A DNA stretch of 64,000 nucleotides from Paenibacillus sp. FSL R10-2782 (GCF_038592985.1 NZ_CP151951.1:3215001-3279000); one strand, 5' to 3'; counted from the first letter of the stretch, positions 41,825-52,144 are shown. Notes: a model not told the origin generated them from the sequence alone. A program made the numbers and translations.

Positions 41825-42676
41825 TTACTTACGCGACGGATCATTATTGAAGGTCTGCCCTGCTTCCTGAACAGTAAGGTCAATTAGCGAGCGGAAATCA
41901 ACGTTTTCCTGTTGCAAGTCTGCATTAGCAGACTTATCCAAACGCCAATGCGCCAAAAATTCAATATTGCCTTCTCCACCGGTAATAGGAGAATAAGCCA
42001 ATCCTTGCAGCGAAAGTCCAAGCTCGTGTGAGAACGTCAGGATGTTTTGCAATACTTCTTTGTGTGTTGCGGGATCGCGGACGACGCCGGATTTCCCCAC
42101 CTTTTCACGTCCGGCTTCAAATTGCGGCTTAATCAGAGCCACAATGTCAGCAGGCTGATGCAGCAACGCAAGCAATGGCGGCAAAATAATGCGCAGCGAA
42201 ATAAAAGAAACATCGATACTTGCGAAATTTGGTATAGGACCGTTTAAATCCGCAGGTGTCGTATACCTGAAATTCGTTTTCTCCATTACGCATACCCGTT
42301 CGTCATTACGAAGCGACCAGTCCAGCTGATTATATCCCACGTCAATGGCATATACATACTCCGCTCCATGCTGGAGGGCACAATCCGTAAAACCTCCGGT
42401 GGATGAGCCGATATCCAGCATCGTCCTGCCCTTCATGTCCAGCTCGAATTGACGGATAGCCTTTTCCAGCTTCAACCCTCCACGGCCTACATACGGATGC
42501 ACTGCACCCTTTACTTTAAGCTCACTGTCGCGTGGTACCTTCATACCCGCCTTCTCGATCCGTTCACTGTCGGCCAGTACCAGCCCTGCCATAATTGCAG
42601 CTTTGGCTTTTTCACGGCTTTCAAAAAATCCTTGCTCTACAAGTAATACATCAATGCGTTCCTTCGGAACAGACAT
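41825..42676 (-). CDS. tlyA: TlyA/YqxC family rRNA (2'-O) methyltransferase
   Basis: This is 283 residues: an N-terminal S4 RNA-binding domain (RIDVLLVEQGFFESREKAKAAIMAGLV, residues about 6-65) and a FtsJ-like Rossmann methyltransferase domain with the SAM motif MLDIGSSTGGFTDCALQHGA near residue 88 and later VALIKPQFEAGR. TlyA enzymes methylate rRNA cytidines and in some bacteria act as haemolysins. The neighbours dxs and recN/argR match B. subtilis yqxC. Confidence 0.92.
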   Translation of the reverse strand: MSVPKERIDVLLVEQGFFESREKAKAAIMAGLVLADSERIEKAGMKVPRDSELKVKGAVHPYVGRGGLKLEKAIRQFELDMKGRTMLDIGSSTGGFTDCALQHGAEYVYAIDVGYNQLDWSLRNDERVCVMEKTNFRYTTPADLNGPIPNFASIDVSFISLRIILPPLLALLHQPADIVALIKPQFEAGREKVGKSGVVRDPATHKEVLQNILTFSHELGLSLQGLAYSPITGGEGNIEFLAHWRLDKSANADLQQENVDFRSLIDLTVQEAGQTFNNDPSRK

Positions 42677-42751
42677 GTTAATCTCCCTTTAAGGCAGCTA
42701 CGCTGCTCTTGTCATACTTTTTCATTAATATCATCGTTGTCACAAATTCTA

Positions 42752-44650
42752 CTATACCGATTGACCCATGCCATACACTGGCTCGGAAACCCATTTGCGA
42801 AGCTTCAGGCATACGGCTTCAACGGTAAGACCTACCTCGGCGCGTTGCTCCTTGATCGAGCCATGCTCGACGAATAGATCAGGAATCCCCATCAGACGCA
42901 CCTGTGCATTTTGCATTTCTTCTTTGGCGTAAAATTCCAGCACGGCACTACCCAAGCTTCCCGCTTCAGAAGCTTCTTCCAAAATGATCAGCTTCGTATG
43001 CTGTTGGGCCAGCTCACGCAGCATATCTTCATCCAACGGCTTAAGGAAACGCGCATTGACGACACCCACCTGCAAACCTTCCCGCTTCATGGCCTCCGCA
43101 GCCTCTGTCGCCACCTGAAGCATCGGACCTGAAGCGATTACAGCGTAGCCCTCACCCTTGCGGAGAAGCTCCCAACTACCGATGGGTATGGCCTTCAGTT
43201 CTGTGTCCAACGGCACACCAACCACATTAACACGCGGATAGCGATAAGCAATCGGACCATCGTCGTAATCAAGCGCTGTTTTCATCATATGGCGCAGCTC
43301 GTTTTCATCCTTAGGCATCATAAGCACCAGATTGGGGATATGACGTAAAAATGCTACGTCGAACACGCCATGGTGCGTTTCTCCGTCGGCCCCGACAAAA
43401 CCGGCACGGTCAATCGCAAACATCACATTCGCATTATGACGACATATATCATGTACAATTTGATCATAAGCACGCTGCATAAAAGTGGAGTAGACCGCAA
43501 ATATCGGCTTCATCCCTTCCATTGCCAACGCAGCACACATAGTAGCAGCATGTTGCTCAGCAATACCAACGTCAATCATACGTGCAGGAAATTCCTTGCT
43601 GAACGGCACCAGTCCGGAACCACTAGGCATGGCAGGCGTAACCGCTATAATACGTTCGTCCTGTTCAGCCATCTCAATCAGCGTCCGTCCAAAAATTTCC
43701 GTATACATGGGGTTGCCCACTGCCTTGAGTACCTGACCGGATTCCATTTTGTACGGACTGATTCCGTGCCATTTGTGTGAATCTGCCTCCGCAGGCTTGT
43801 AACCCTTGCCCTTAGTGGTAACGACATGCACCAGCACAGGGCCAGTGACGTTATCAGCCTGCTTGAAGGTTTCGATCAGCTTCGGCAAATCATGTCCGTC
43901 GACCGGACCGAGATACGTAAGCCCCAACTCCTCAAACAGCACGCCCGGCACCATCATATATTTAAGACTGTCCTTAACACGGCCAGCCGATTTGGCAAGT
44001 TTACCGCCGATAGCAGGTATTTTTTTCAGCAAAACTTCCAGCTCATCCTTAGCCCGCAAATAATGACGGTCCGAGCGGATTTTGCTCAAATAATTATGCA
44101 TGGCCCCTACATTCGGCGCTATGGACATTTCATTGTCATTCAGAATGACCATCAAGTTTTTACGTTCGTGTCCGATATGATTCAAGGCTTCGAAGGCCAT
44201 GCCTCCAGTCAACGCTCCATCCCCGATCATAGCAATAACTTTATTGTCCTCGCCCTTCAAATCACGAGCCAAGGCCATCCCCATCGCAGCCGACAAAGAA
44301 GTGCTACTATGTCCAGCTTCCCAAACATCATGCTCGCTCTCGCTTCTTTTTACAAAACCGCAAAGTCCATCACGTTGGCGGAGGGTATCAAACCGGTCCA
44401 TTCGCCCTGTCAATATTTTGTGCACGTAGGCCTGATGCCCGACGTCATAAATCATTTTGTCCTTCGGACTGTTATAGCAGTAATGCAGGGCGATTGTGAG
44501 CTCAACCACTCCCAGATTCGATGCCAGATGCCCCCCAGTCACGGACAGCTTCTCAATCAAAAAGCTCCTGATTTCCTCGGCTAGAGAAGCCAGCTCCTCA
44601 ACCGACAGTGATTTCAGATCGCCTGGTTGCTTTATGTGTGGAAGCAGCAC
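42752..44650 (-). CDS. dxs: 1-deoxy-D-xylulose-5-phosphate synthase
   Basis: This 632-residue thiamine enzyme starts the MEP isoprenoid pathway by joining pyruvate and glyceraldehyde 3-phosphate. Motifs: [52 protein letters not shown], the ThDP motif [18 protein letters not shown] with NDNEMSI, then the pyrimidine-domain [12 protein letters not shown] and [21 protein letters not shown] at 44650 follows GGGGAG and gives the normal start; a longer frame reaches 44695. It is downstream of ispA, so two isoprenoid genes share an operon. Confidence 0.95.
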   Translation of the reverse strand: MLLPHIKQPGDLKSLSVEELASLAEEIRSFLIEKLSVTGGHLASNLGVVELTIALHYCYNSPKDKMIYDVGHQAYVHKILTGRMDRFDTLRQRDGLCGFVKRSESEHDVWEAGHSSTSLSAAMGMALARDLKGEDNKVIAMIGDGALTGGMAFEALNHIGHERKNLMVILNDNEMSIAPNVGAMHNYLSKIRSDRHYLRAKDELEVLLKKIPAIGGKLAKSAGRVKDSLKYMMVPGVLFEELGLTYLGPVDGHDLPKLIETFKQADNVTGPVLVHVVTTKGKGYKPAEADSHKWHGISPYKMESGQVLKAVGNPMYTEIFGRTLIEMAEQDERIIAVTPAMPSGSGLVPFSKEFPARMIDVGIAEQHAATMCAALAMEGMKPIFAVYSTFMQRAYDQIVHDICRHNANVMFAIDRAGFVGADGETHHGVFDVAFLRHIPNLVLMMPKDENELRHMMKTALDYDDGPIAYRYPRVNVVGVPLDTELKAIPIGSWELLRKGEGYAVIASGPMLQVATEAAEAMKREGLQVGVVNARFLKPLDEDMLRELAQQHTKLIILEEASEAGSLGSAVLEFYAKEEMQNAQVRLMGIPDLFVEHGSIKEQRAEVGLTVEAVCLKLRKWVSEPVYGMGQSV

Positions 44651-44758
44651 GCATATCTCCCCGCTTTCCTTCAAGTTTGTGTGTAAAGTTAACAAATATT
44701 ATATCACACTCTGTGACCTTGCTTAAACTCTAGACAAGCCAAAGATACTTTAACCGCA

Positions 44759-45682
44759 CTAGTGATCACGCTTCATCAGGTAATCCGCAATCTCCAGCAA
44801 ACGCGAAGAATCCGGTATATTGCCTTCTATTAACGCTTTTTTGGCAGATGCCGTGAGTTTCTCTACTTGCTGCTGGGATGCCTCCATACCGATAAAAAAC
44901 GGATAAGTTACCTTTTCCTGTTCAACATCACTTTGCGTTTTTTTACCCATTTTGCTCTCATCGCCTATAAGATCCAGTATATCGTCCTGAATTTGAAAAG
45001 CCAAACCAAGGTCTCGTCCAAATTGGCGAAGCGCTTCTAATTGATTCTTGTCCGCTCCGCCAATCCGTCCACCTGCCAAGAGGGAGAAAATGATCAAATC
45101 TGCGGTTTTATGGAGATGGATGTACTCCAGTTCCTCGATCCCTGTCATCCCCTGCTCGCCGGACATATCCGCGACCTGACCGCCTACCATGCCCCGTGCC
45201 CCGCTCATTTCGGACAACTCCTCCACGATGGACAGTAGCGCATCGGAGGAAATCCCGTGCCGCCGACCTGTCTGTACGACACTGTAAAAAGCGTGGGTCA
45301 GCAATGCATCCCCTGCAAGTACAGCAACCGCCTCACCGTATACCTTATGATTCGTCAGTTTGCCCCGGCGATAATCATCATCATCCATGGCTGGTAAGTC
45401 GTCGTGAATCAGGGAGTACGTATGTACCATTTCTACCGCACATGCTACGGGTAACGCTGCCTCCCGGCTTCCGCCGAATGCTTCGGCAGCTGCGATCACA
45501 AGCAGAGGCCGCAGGCGTTTTCCACCTGCGGTGAGTGAATAATTCATGGATTCACGAAGAACGGCGGGAATACTCCAATGAGCTGGGAATTGCTCGGTCA
45601 ATGCAGACGAAACCTCGTCCACCGTCCCGGTCAAATATTCCTTGAACGACGGTTTATTCAACGCCTTCACCACCGTTTTCAT
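44759..45682 (-). CDS. ispA: Polyprenyl (farnesyl-type) diphosphate synthase
   Basis: This trans-prenyltransferase, about 307 residues, elongates DMAPP with IPP. The first aspartate-rich motif is LIHDDLPAMDDDDYRRG, the second is QIQDDILDLIGDE, and GGKRLRP is near the N-terminus. The short length and the residues before the first motif suit a farnesyl diphosphate synthase. The start is uncertain: ATG at 45682 (listed) or TTG at 45661, both inside the end of xseB. The xseA-xseB-ispA-dxs order is conserved. Confidence 0.92.
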   Translation of the reverse strand: MKTVVKALNKPSFKEYLTGTVDEVSSALTEQFPAHWSIPAVLRESMNYSLTAGGKRLRPLLVIAAAEAFGGSREAALPVACAVEMVHTYSLIHDDLPAMDDDDYRRGKLTNHKVYGEAVAVLAGDALLTHAFYSVVQTGRRHGISSDALLSIVEELSEMSGARGMVGGQVADMSGEQGMTGIEELEYIHLHKTADLIIFSLLAGGRIGGADKNQLEALRQFGRDLGLAFQIQDDILDLIGDESKMGKKTQSDVEQEKVTYPFFIGMEASQQQVEKLTASAKKALIEGNIPDSSRLLEIADYLMKRDH

Positions 45683-45914
45683 CCAATCCGCCGCCGAAAG
45701 GCTTCTTGCGCAAATCTCCGTCCTCTTCCACAATCATTTCAATTTTACGCTCAACTTGCTCCAGCTTCTGACTGCAAAGCTGAGACAGCTTCATACCACG
45801 CTGGAACAAATCAATGGCTTGCTCCAGAGGAACGTCTCCATGCTCCAGTTGTCCGACAATTTCTTCAAGAGCGGCCATAGCCGCTTCAAAATTCAATTCC
45901 GTTTCATTCGCCAC
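45654..45914 (-). CDS. xseB: Exodeoxyribonuclease VII small subunit
   Basis: This 86-residue helical protein contains the family pattern LNFEAAMAALEEIVGQLEHGDVPLEQAIDLFQRGMKL (key: LE.IV..LE.G...LE.....F..G). It binds XseA to form exonuclease VII. Its start overlaps the xseA end by 11 bases and its end overlaps ispA. The tail is Gly- and Glu-rich. Confidence 0.93.
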   Translation of the reverse strand: MANETELNFEAAMAALEEIVGQLEHGDVPLEQAIDLFQRGMKLSQLCSQKLEQVERKIEMIVEEDGDLRKKPFGGGLDENGGEGVE

Positions 45915-47274
45915 CGTGCTTCGCGTCCTCCTTCATTCCCCATACTTGGCAGTCCAACTGCCCGTCACTCACTTTAATCTTGATGGAATCCCCCGGCTGT
46001 ATGTCTTTTAATGACTTGATTAGCCGTTTCTCGTGCTCATCATACACAAGGCTGTAGCCTCGCGACATGACCTTAAGCGGGCTAAGCGCATCCAACTGAC
46101 GAATACCCGCGTGCAACTGCTGGCGTCCCGTCTTGGTAACGGCACGCATCGCAGACTCCAACTGACGTTGTGCCACATCCGTCTGTTTGCGGGCCGAACG
46201 GATTTGTTCACGCGGGTTAAACCGCTCCAGTACCTGACGCATACGCGCGTTCTTTTCCGCGTTCAGACGCGAACGATTGCCTGCTGCACGGATGAGCCGT
46301 TGATGCAGCATGTCCATGCGCTCCGCATGCTGTAGCATATAGCGGCGCGGGTGCAGCAGCACCGGTGAGCGCCGAAGCCGGGTCAACCGCTCACGGCTGG
46401 TTTCCAGCCGCTGTCGGAGTGCGTTACGTAATCGCTTTTCCCGCTGGAGTAGCTGATCTCGCAACTCTTGCTGATGAGGCACAGCCAGCTCGGCGGCTGC
46501 AGTCGGCGTAGCCGCACGCAAATCGGCTACAAAATCGGCAATCGTAAAATCCGTTTCATGACCGACGGCTGAAATAACCGGAATCCCCGATGCAAAAATG
46601 GCACGCGCAACCGCTTCCTCGTTAAACGCCCATAACTCCTCAAGCGAGCCACCGCCCCGCCCGACGATCATCACCTGAACCTCCTGCATACGGTTCATGG
46701 CTTCAATCGCCTTAACGATAGCGGGCGCAGCACCTTTTCCCTGCACAAGCACAGGATACAGCACAATTCCAGCCTGAGGGTATCTCCGTTGAAGCGTCGT
46801 GATAATATCGCGTACGGCAGCTCCGGTTGGTGAAGTAATGACACCGATTGTCGACGGGTGAGCAGGCAATTTGCGCTTGCGGGCGCTGTCGAACAGCCCT
46901 TCAACATCCAGCTTTTGCTTGAGCTGCTCATATGCAAGATAGAGACTTCCGACGCCATCAGGCTGCATCTGGGTCGCATAAAATTGATACTGTCCATCTC
47001 TTTCGTACACAGATACGTTTCCCCGGGCAATAACACGCGTACCTTCCTTTGGCACAAAGGGAAGCCGCTGATTATGAGTCGCAAACATAATCGAACGGAT
47101 GCGGCTACCCTCATCCTTGAGCGTAAAGTACATATGACCACTCGAATGATGCGTAAAGTTAGAAATTTCCCCGCGTATCCATACGTCGGACAGCACCTGA
47201 TCCGATTCCAGCTTCATCCGGATATAGCGATTCAGGTCCTTAATAGAGTAAATACGCTGTTCAGCCACAGACAA
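45904..47274 (-). CDS. xseA: Exodeoxyribonuclease VII large subunit
   Basis: This 456-residue single-strand exonuclease has an N-terminal OB fold (DVWIRGEISNFTHHSSGHMYFTLKDE), a catalytic core with IGVITSPTGAAVRDIITTLQRRYP, MIVGRGGGSLEELWAFNEEAVARAIF and SAVGHETDFTIADFVADLRAATPTAAAELA (all summarised), and a long coiled-coil C-terminal half. It lies seven bases downstream of folD. Confidence 0.95.
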   Translation of the reverse strand: MSVAEQRIYSIKDLNRYIRMKLESDQVLSDVWIRGEISNFTHHSSGHMYFTLKDEGSRIRSIMFATHNQRLPFVPKEGTRVIARGNVSVYERDGQYQFYATQMQPDGVGSLYLAYEQLKQKLDVEGLFDSARKRKLPAHPSTIGVITSPTGAAVRDIITTLQRRYPQAGIVLYPVLVQGKGAAPAIVKAIEAMNRMQEVQVMIVGRGGGSLEELWAFNEEAVARAIFASGIPVISAVGHETDFTIADFVADLRAATPTAAAELAVPHQQELRDQLLQREKRLRNALRQRLETSRERLTRLRRSPVLLHPRRYMLQHAERMDMLHQRLIRAAGNRSRLNAEKNARMRQVLERFNPREQIRSARKQTDVAQRQLESAMRAVTKTGRQQLHAGIRQLDALSPLKVMSRGYSLVYDEHEKRLIKSLKDIQPGDSIKIKVSDGQLDCQVWGMKEDAKHGGE

Positions 47275-47280
47275 CCGCCC

Positions 47281-48138
47281 TTATGCCAAACCGTGCGACC
47301 GCTTGGCCGCTACGAGTGTATTTTGCATCAGCATGGTAATCGTCATTGGACCTACACCGCCGGGAACAGGGGTAATCGGACCGGATACTTGCTTCACGCT
47401 CTCAAAATCAACGTCACCCGCCAGTTTTCCGCTCTCCAGACGATTCATGCCTACATCAATGACCACCGCTCCGGGCTTCACGAAAGAAGCATCAATAAAG
47501 TTGGCTTTGCCAATGGCAACCACCAAAATATCCGCTTGCCGACTCAGCTCGGCGATATTCGCCGTACGAGAGTGGCACATGGTCACCGTAGCATTTTCGC
47601 GCTGCAACAACAGCGATACCGGCTTGCCCACGATATTACTGCGACCAATGACCACCGCATGCTTCCCCGCAATTTCTACCCCCGCACGCTTGATCAGCTC
47701 AATGACACCAGCAGGAGTACAGGGCAGTAGACTATCATCACCGATGACCAGATTCCCTACGTTCACCGGATGGAATCCATCCACATCCTTCTCGACTTCA
47801 ATAGCGTCAATGACTGCTTTTTCATGAATGTGTTTTGGCAACGGAAGCTGTACCAGAATCCCGTGAATATTACTTTGGTGATTCAGTTTGTCCACCAGTT
47901 CCAGCAATGCTTCCTGCGAAGTATCCGCTGCCAGCCGATGTACCTCGGAATAATAACCGAGATCATGACATGCTTTTTCCTTGTTTCTAACATATACCTG
48001 AGAAGCAGGGTCTTCACCTACCAGTACGACAGCCAGTCCAGGCTGAAAGTTGTGCTCCTTCAGACGGACGACCTCCTGCTGAATGCTTGCTCGAATATCT
48101 TTAGAGATTTGTTTGCCATCAATGATCGGTGCTGACAT
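47281..48138 (-). CDS. folD: Bifunctional methylenetetrahydrofolate dehydrogenase/cyclohydrolase
   Basis: This 285-residue enzyme interconverts methylene-, methenyl- and formyl-tetrahydrofolate. Motifs: [18 protein letters not shown] (catalytic Lys), [41 protein letters not shown] (NADP site) and [20 protein letters not shown]. The ATG at 48138 follows GGAGAG; a TTG two codons upstream is the alternative. It is placed between nusB and xseA as in B. subtilis. Confidence 0.94.
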   Translation of the reverse strand: MSAPIIDGKQISKDIRASIQQEVVRLKEHNFQPGLAVVLVGEDPASQVYVRNKEKACHDLGYYSEVHRLAADTSQEALLELVDKLNHQSNIHGILVQLPLPKHIHEKAVIDAIEVEKDVDGFHPVNVGNLVIGDDSLLPCTPAGVIELIKRAGVEIAGKHAVVIGRSNIVGKPVSLLLQRENATVTMCHSRTANIAELSRQADILVVAIGKANFIDASFVKPGAVVIDVGMNRLESGKLAGDVDFESVKQVSGPITPVPGGVGPMTITMLMQNTLVAAKRSHGLA

Positions 48139-48176
48139 ATTCAACCACTCTCCAACCTGAGTAAAATAATCTCAAC

Positions 48177-48626
48177 TTAAAACCGTGCTTTCAATTGCTC
48201 CAGCTCTTGTATAATTCGTCCCAGAACACCGTTGACAAATTTACCGGACTCCTCGGTGCCAAAATGCTTGGACAATTCAATCGCTTCATTGACTGCAACT
48301 TTAGCTGGAACATCCTCACGAAAAATCATTTCATATGCCGCCAGTCTCAAAATCTGGCGATCCACGCGTGAAAGTCTGCTGATCTGCCAACCTTTAAGAT
48401 AATCCACCAGAAGTTTGTCAATCGCTTCCTTGTGCTCCCAGGTACCTCGCACATGCTCCAATACGTAAGTCCTTAATACTGCTGCATTTTTGATGACTAC
48501 TTCCGCTTCGTTTTCCTCTGCGGCTTCCTGTAGCAGCATATCCACAGCTGCTGCCGCATCCACTTCATTCATTTCCATATGGTACATGCTTTGTACCGCT
48601 ATTTCCCTCGCCAGACGTCTTTTCAT
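48177..48626 (-). CDS. nusB: Transcription antitermination factor NusB
   Basis: This is a 149-residue all-helical RNA-binding protein of the rRNA antitermination complex. It shows the start RRLAREIAVQSMYHMEMNE and the C-terminal IDKLLVDYLKGWQISRLSRVDRQILRLAAYEM and VAVNEAIELSKHFGTEESGKFVNGVLGRI segments (summarised). GTAGGAGG precedes the ATG. A strong terminator sits upstream, so it may have its own promoter in the 135-base gap. Confidence 0.95.
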   Translation of the reverse strand: MKRRLAREIAVQSMYHMEMNEVDAAAAVDMLLQEAAEENEAEVVIKNAAVLRTYVLEHVRGTWEHKEAIDKLLVDYLKGWQISRLSRVDRQILRLAAYEMIFREDVPAKVAVNEAIELSKHFGTEESGKFVNGVLGRIIQELEQLKARF

Positions 48627-48678
48627 GCCCTGCCTCCTACGCTTGCCTGTATCTATTTTTTCATTTTAACCAATTCCA

Positions 48679-48760
48679 CAAAAAAACCTGTGAACGCAAC
48701 CTCCAAAACGTTGGGCGCAAAGAAGCTACAGCTCTATTTTGGAGAAAGCGTATCACAGGG
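48679..48760 (-). terminator. Large structured terminator after the Asp23-AmaP-DUF2273 block
   Basis: On the minus strand the outer arms CCTGTGA and TCACAGG enclose an inner pair CTCCAAAA / TTTTGGAG, and seven T follow the outer arm. The outer loop is about 65 bases, longer than usual, so the structure is partly a guess. Confidence 0.6.
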
Positions 48761-48761
48761 T

Positions 48762-48995
48762 TCATTTAAAAGGACGCCAACGCTGCGACAGCCAGTCGCT
48801 CCATTCCTTCCAAGGGAGGAGGGAACCAAGCGCTGCGTCGCTACGTCTTCCTAACGTATATCCGATGAACACCATCAATGCAAAGAACAACATATTCCAA
48901 AAGCCTGCCCACAAATAAATAAACCCGAAAAAAATGCCAGCCGTAATCCCCATGATCCGACCCTTGTAACTTCCCCATATTTCTTTCCAGGGCAT
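48762..48995 (-). CDS. Small membrane protein, DUF2273 family
   Basis: This is 77 residues with two membrane helices (IMGITAGIFFGFIYLWAGF and NMLFFALMVFIGYTLG) and the family GRIMG...GFWNML pattern. DUF2273 proteins regularly accompany AmaP and Asp23 proteins in Bacillota envelope-stress clusters. GAGGTGATT precedes the ATG. Confidence 0.85.
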   Translation of the reverse strand: MPWKEIWGSYKGRIMGITAGIFFGFIYLWAGFWNMLFFALMVFIGYTLGRRSDAALGSLLPWKEWSDWLSQRWRPFK

Positions 48996-49010
48996 CAGGG
49001 AAAATCACCT

Positions 49011-49550
49011 CTATTCCACACGACTCTTAAAGCTTGGTGACTGAGAAACATTGGCGATGTACACAGACACATTGGACACAGGAATTCCCGTAATTTCTTC
49101 CACATGGTCGTGTACCCCCTTTTGTACCTCGGAGGTTAACACCGGAATAGAACTTTCCCCGTCCACAACCGCCCGAATCGTAATATCAAGTCCCGATTCC
49201 AGCACGCGAATACGTGCTTTCAAATCCTGTATCCCACGAAATCTGGAGGCCGCTTTGAGACACAGATTTTCGATGGTATCCACTGAAATCTGAATGTCGC
49301 CGTACTCCGTTCGTTGATCTATAGAATGCTGTACCGTTTGGTTCCGGCGAATGGAGATATAGAAAACCCGGAGACTCAAAAGCAGCAGCACTCCTGCAAT
49401 AATCAGGCTGGTAAACCACACAATCCGCTCATCCTGAATGCTTAAGGCATACGGAATGGCCCCGCTCAGGAGGAGGATGGCGAGAATGGAAATAATTCCA
49501 ATACTTAAGCTGTACAAGAACAGCAGAAGTCTGTCCATAACTTTAGCCAC
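49011..49550 (-). CDS. amaP: Alkaline shock response membrane anchor protein AmaP
   Basis: This is about 179 residues. Two N-terminal membrane helices (LLLFLYSLSIGIISILAILLL and IVWFTSLIIAGVLLLLSLRVFYI) precede a cytoplasmic domain related to Asp23 (DIQISVDTIENLCLKAASRFRGI, ending in VHDHVEEITGIPVSNVSVYI). In Staphylococcus AmaP tethers Asp23 to the membrane. The GTG at 49550 is spaced properly from AAGGAGG; a GTG at 49559 is too close. The neighbours encode Asp23 and DUF2273. Confidence 0.88.
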   Translation of the reverse strand: MAKVMDRLLLFLYSLSIGIISILAILLLSGAIPYALSIQDERIVWFTSLIIAGVLLLLSLRVFYISIRRNQTVQHSIDQRTEYGDIQISVDTIENLCLKAASRFRGIQDLKARIRVLESGLDITIRAVVDGESSIPVLTSEVQKGVHDHVEEITGIPVSNVSVYIANVSQSPSFKSRVE

Positions 49551-49578
49551 GAAACGCACAGCCTCCTTAAATTAGAGT

Positions 49579-49608
49579 AAACCCTCGACCCTTAAGGGTC
49601 GGGGGTTT
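49579..49608. repeat. Near-perfect palindrome between asp23 and amaP
   Basis: AAACCC-T-CGACCC-TTAA-GGGTCG-G-GGGTTT. There is no T run on either side, so it is a hairpin for mRNA processing or stability, or an attenuator, more than a full terminator. Confidence 0.6.
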
Positions 49609-49623
49609 GTACAAAGTATCGCT

Positions 49624-50037
49624 CTATTTAACCCGTCCGGCGCCCAGAACTTCCGGCTCTTCTACTTTTTCGGCACTTTTGAATTGAACATCATGAATTT
49701 GCACGTTCACTTCAACAACATTAAGACCTGTCATAGTTTCAATGGAACGCTTAACATTGTGCTGAATAGCAGCAGCCACCTCAGGCAGACGGTTACCGTA
49801 CTCGATAATGACGGAGACGTCTACAGCTGCTTCACGCTGTCCGACTTCCACTTTTACACCTTTGGACAAATTTTTGCGGCCCAGCAGTTCGGCAAACCCG
49901 CCTGCAAATCCCCCACTCATTCCCGCTACGCCCGGCACCTCAACGGTTGCCAGTCCGGCAATGACTTCAATAACCTCCGGGGCAATCTGAATCTCCCCAA
50001 TTTCTGTACGCTCGAATTCGGTTGGCACTGTGCTCAT
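49624..50037 (-). CDS. Asp23/Gls24 family envelope stress protein (YqhY-like)
   Basis: This is a 137-residue Asp23 domain protein: GEIQIAPEVIEVIAGLATVEVPGVAGMSGGF at the front, then VDVSVIIEYGNRLPEVA and TGLNVVEVNVQIHDVQF. It lies downstream of accC as yqhY does in B. subtilis, where loss of yqhY selects acc mutations, so a link to acetyl-CoA carboxylase is suspected there. The mechanism is unknown. Confidence 0.9.
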   Translation of the reverse strand: MSTVPTEFERTEIGEIQIAPEVIEVIAGLATVEVPGVAGMSGGFAGGFAELLGRKNLSKGVKVEVGQREAAVDVSVIIEYGNRLPEVAAAIQHNVKRSIETMTGLNVVEVNVQIHDVQFKSAEKVEEPEVLGAGRVK

Positions 50038-50162
50038 ACCTTCAACACCTTTCGGTCAAAATAAGTTTCACTTCAGCTTTGGATTTCAAAGCAGACATGC
50101 TCACTTATTATCCATACTATATCATTTGGCGTTCATTATGACAAACTGAGGAAATATACCGA

Positions 50163-51506
50163 TTAAACTTCGTTTTCCTCCAAAAATTTAATATCAAAAT
50201 CGCCCTTGACGAAGGTCGGATGCTCCAACAATCGTTGATGAAAAGAAATCGTTGTCGGTATGCCTTCAATAGCAAATTCAGACAGAGCCCGCTTCATTTT
50301 GGCAATCGCTTCCTGACGTGTAGGCGCCCACACAATCAATTTGGCGATCATGGAGTCATAATAAGGAGGAATGCTGTAACCCGGATAAGCTGCGCTGTCC
50401 ACGCGTACCCCAGGACCGCCTGGAGGCAAATAAAACCCGATTTTACCGGGTGCAGGCATAAAATTGCGATCCGGGTCCTCGGCGTTAATACGACACTCCA
50501 TCGCCCACCCATTGATGGTGACTTCTTCCTGTGTAAAAGAAAGCGGATGCCCTTCAGCGACCAAAATCATTTCCTTAATCAAATCCACACCGGTGATCAT
50601 CTCTGTTACGGGATGTTCAACCTGTATACGTGTATTCATTTCCATAAAATAAAATTGATTATCCGGTCCAAGCAAAAATTCCAGCGTTCCTGCACCGGAG
50701 TATTGTACAGCCATAGCAGCACGAACAGCTGCCTGCCCCATTTCTTCACGCACATCCTGCGAAAGCACAGGACACGGCGCTTCCTCCAGCAGCTTCTGAC
50801 GACGACGCTGCACAGAACAGTCCCGTTCGCCCAGATGCGCAACATTGCCGTGCTTGTCCGCTATGATCTGAATTTCCACGTGCTTCATACCGGTCAAATA
50901 TTTTTCAAGATACACACCTGCGTTGCCAAACGCTTTTTGCGCTTCCTGCTGGGCGGTTGTAATTTGTTGAATAAGATTATCCTCATCCTCAGCGATACGG
51001 ATACCTTTACCGCCGCCACCTGCGGTGGCCTTGATGATTACCGGATAGCCAATATCGCGAGCTATGGTTATGGCATCCTGCAAATCCTCCACCAGCCCGT
51101 CCGAACCCGGAATGACCGGAACCCCGGCATCCTTCATCGTCTGCTTGGCGACAGCCTTATCCCCCATTTTGTTAATCGCTTCTGGAGAAGGACCAATAAA
51201 CGTAATATTGCAAGATTCGCAAATTTCAGCGAAGTCGGCGTTTTCAGCCAAAAATCCGTAACCTGGATGGATCGCATCACATTCAGTCAATGTCGCAACG
51301 CTCATCAGGTTCGTAAAATTCAGGTAGCTGTCCTTGGACAGGGTCGGTCCGATACAGTAAGCCTCGTCTGCGAGACGCACATGTAACGAATCCTTGTCGG
51401 CTTCCGAATACACGGCAACCGTCGAAATATTCATTTCGCGGCAAGCGCGAATGATACGAACCGCAATTTCTCCACGATTCGCAATCAATACTTTTTGAAA
51501 TGTCAT
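50163..51506 (-). CDS. accC: Acetyl-CoA carboxylase, biotin carboxylase subunit
   Basis: This 447-residue ATP-grasp enzyme carboxylates biotin on AccB, the first step of fatty acid synthesis. Motifs: the start [36 protein letters not shown], the ATP loop [30 protein letters not shown], and [26 protein letters not shown] (summarised) with catalytic Arg. Length matches the family. It follows accB after 62 bases that contain a hairpin. Confidence 0.96.
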   Translation of the reverse strand: MTFQKVLIANRGEIAVRIIRACREMNISTVAVYSEADKDSLHVRLADEAYCIGPTLSKDSYLNFTNLMSVATLTECDAIHPGYGFLAENADFAEICESCNITFIGPSPEAINKMGDKAVAKQTMKDAGVPVIPGSDGLVEDLQDAITIARDIGYPVIIKATAGGGGKGIRIAEDEDNLIQQITTAQQEAQKAFGNAGVYLEKYLTGMKHVEIQIIADKHGNVAHLGERDCSVQRRRQKLLEEAPCPVLSQDVREEMGQAAVRAAMAVQYSGAGTLEFLLGPDNQFYFMEMNTRIQVEHPVTEMITGVDLIKEMILVAEGHPLSFTQEEVTINGWAMECRINAEDPDRNFMPAPGKIGFYLPPGGPGVRVDSAAYPGYSIPPYYDSMIAKLIVWAPTRQEAIAKMKRALSEFAIEGIPTTISFHQRLLEHPTFVKGDFDIKFLEENEV

Positions 51507-51535
51507 GACTTTATCCTCCCTGGGAGCAGCCTTGC

Positions 51536-51558
51536 TGAACCCTCAAACAGAGGGTTCA
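51536..51558. repeat. Hairpin between accB and accC
   Basis: TGAACCCTC-AAACA-GAGGGTTCA is a perfect 9-base stem with a 5-base loop, in the 62-base gap between the two genes. There is no T run. It could set the AccB:AccC ratio by stabilising the upstream message. Confidence 0.6.
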
Positions 51559-51568
51559 AGCGAGCGTC

Positions 51569-52063
51569 TTACTCCGGTTTCACAAGGAACAATGGCTGGC
51601 CATACTCGACCAACTGTCCGTTTTCGGCCAAAATTTCCACAATTTCGCCCTTCACTTCAGCTTCCAACTCGTTCATCAGCTTCATTGCCTCAATAATACA
51701 CACCGTTGTTTTCTCGCCTACTTTACTGCCGGTACTCACATACGGAGCCGTATCCGGGGATGAAGAACTATAGAAAGTGCCCACCATCGGAGATACGATT
51801 TTATGTAGATTGCTCGCATATTCCTTAGTCTCCCCAACAGATGTATGTCCTGAATCGGACGACTGTGCTTGTGGGTTCGGAATAGCAGCTTGTGGTGCCA
51901 CCGTATAAGTAGGTGCTGCCACAGGAGCCTGTACCGTAACAATCTCGCTTTTGCCCGGTTTACGGATCAGCAGGCGAGTTCCTTCATTTTCAATTTCAAG
52001 CTCATGTACAGACGTTTCATCCACCAGCTTGATCAATTCCTTAATCTCGCTTAATTTGAACAT
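51569..52063 (-). CDS. accB: Acetyl-CoA carboxylase, biotin carboxyl carrier protein
   Basis: This is a 164-residue biotin carrier. The biotinylated lysine is in [16 protein letters not shown] (Lys about 129). The N-terminal domain ([27 protein letters not shown]) is typical, followed by an Ala/Pro/Gln-rich linker and the thumb-containing biotinyl domain ([16 protein letters not shown]). It is first in the accB-accC pair, downstream of spoIIIAH. Confidence 0.95.
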   Translation of the reverse strand: MFKLSEIKELIKLVDETSVHELEIENEGTRLLIRKPGKSEIVTVQAPVAAPTYTVAPQAAIPNPQAQSSDSGHTSVGETKEYASNLHKIVSPMVGTFYSSSSPDTAPYVSTGSKVGEKTTVCIIEAMKLMNELEAEVKGEIVEILAENGQLVEYGQPLFLVKPE

Positions 52064-52144
52064 CTCTATTAATCACTCCTTCAGCATTTTGCCGGTTGCT
52101 GATAACATTGTTGAAACAGCTTTATGTATTATATCACAATCATT

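Noticed and set aside
46858..47730. 290-codon plus-strand frame
   Set aside because: It lies opposite xseA and folD, has no family features and is rich in His and Arg.
50220..51386. 388-codon plus-strand frame
   Set aside because: It lies opposite the unmistakable accC gene; its length comes from codon bias of the real gene.
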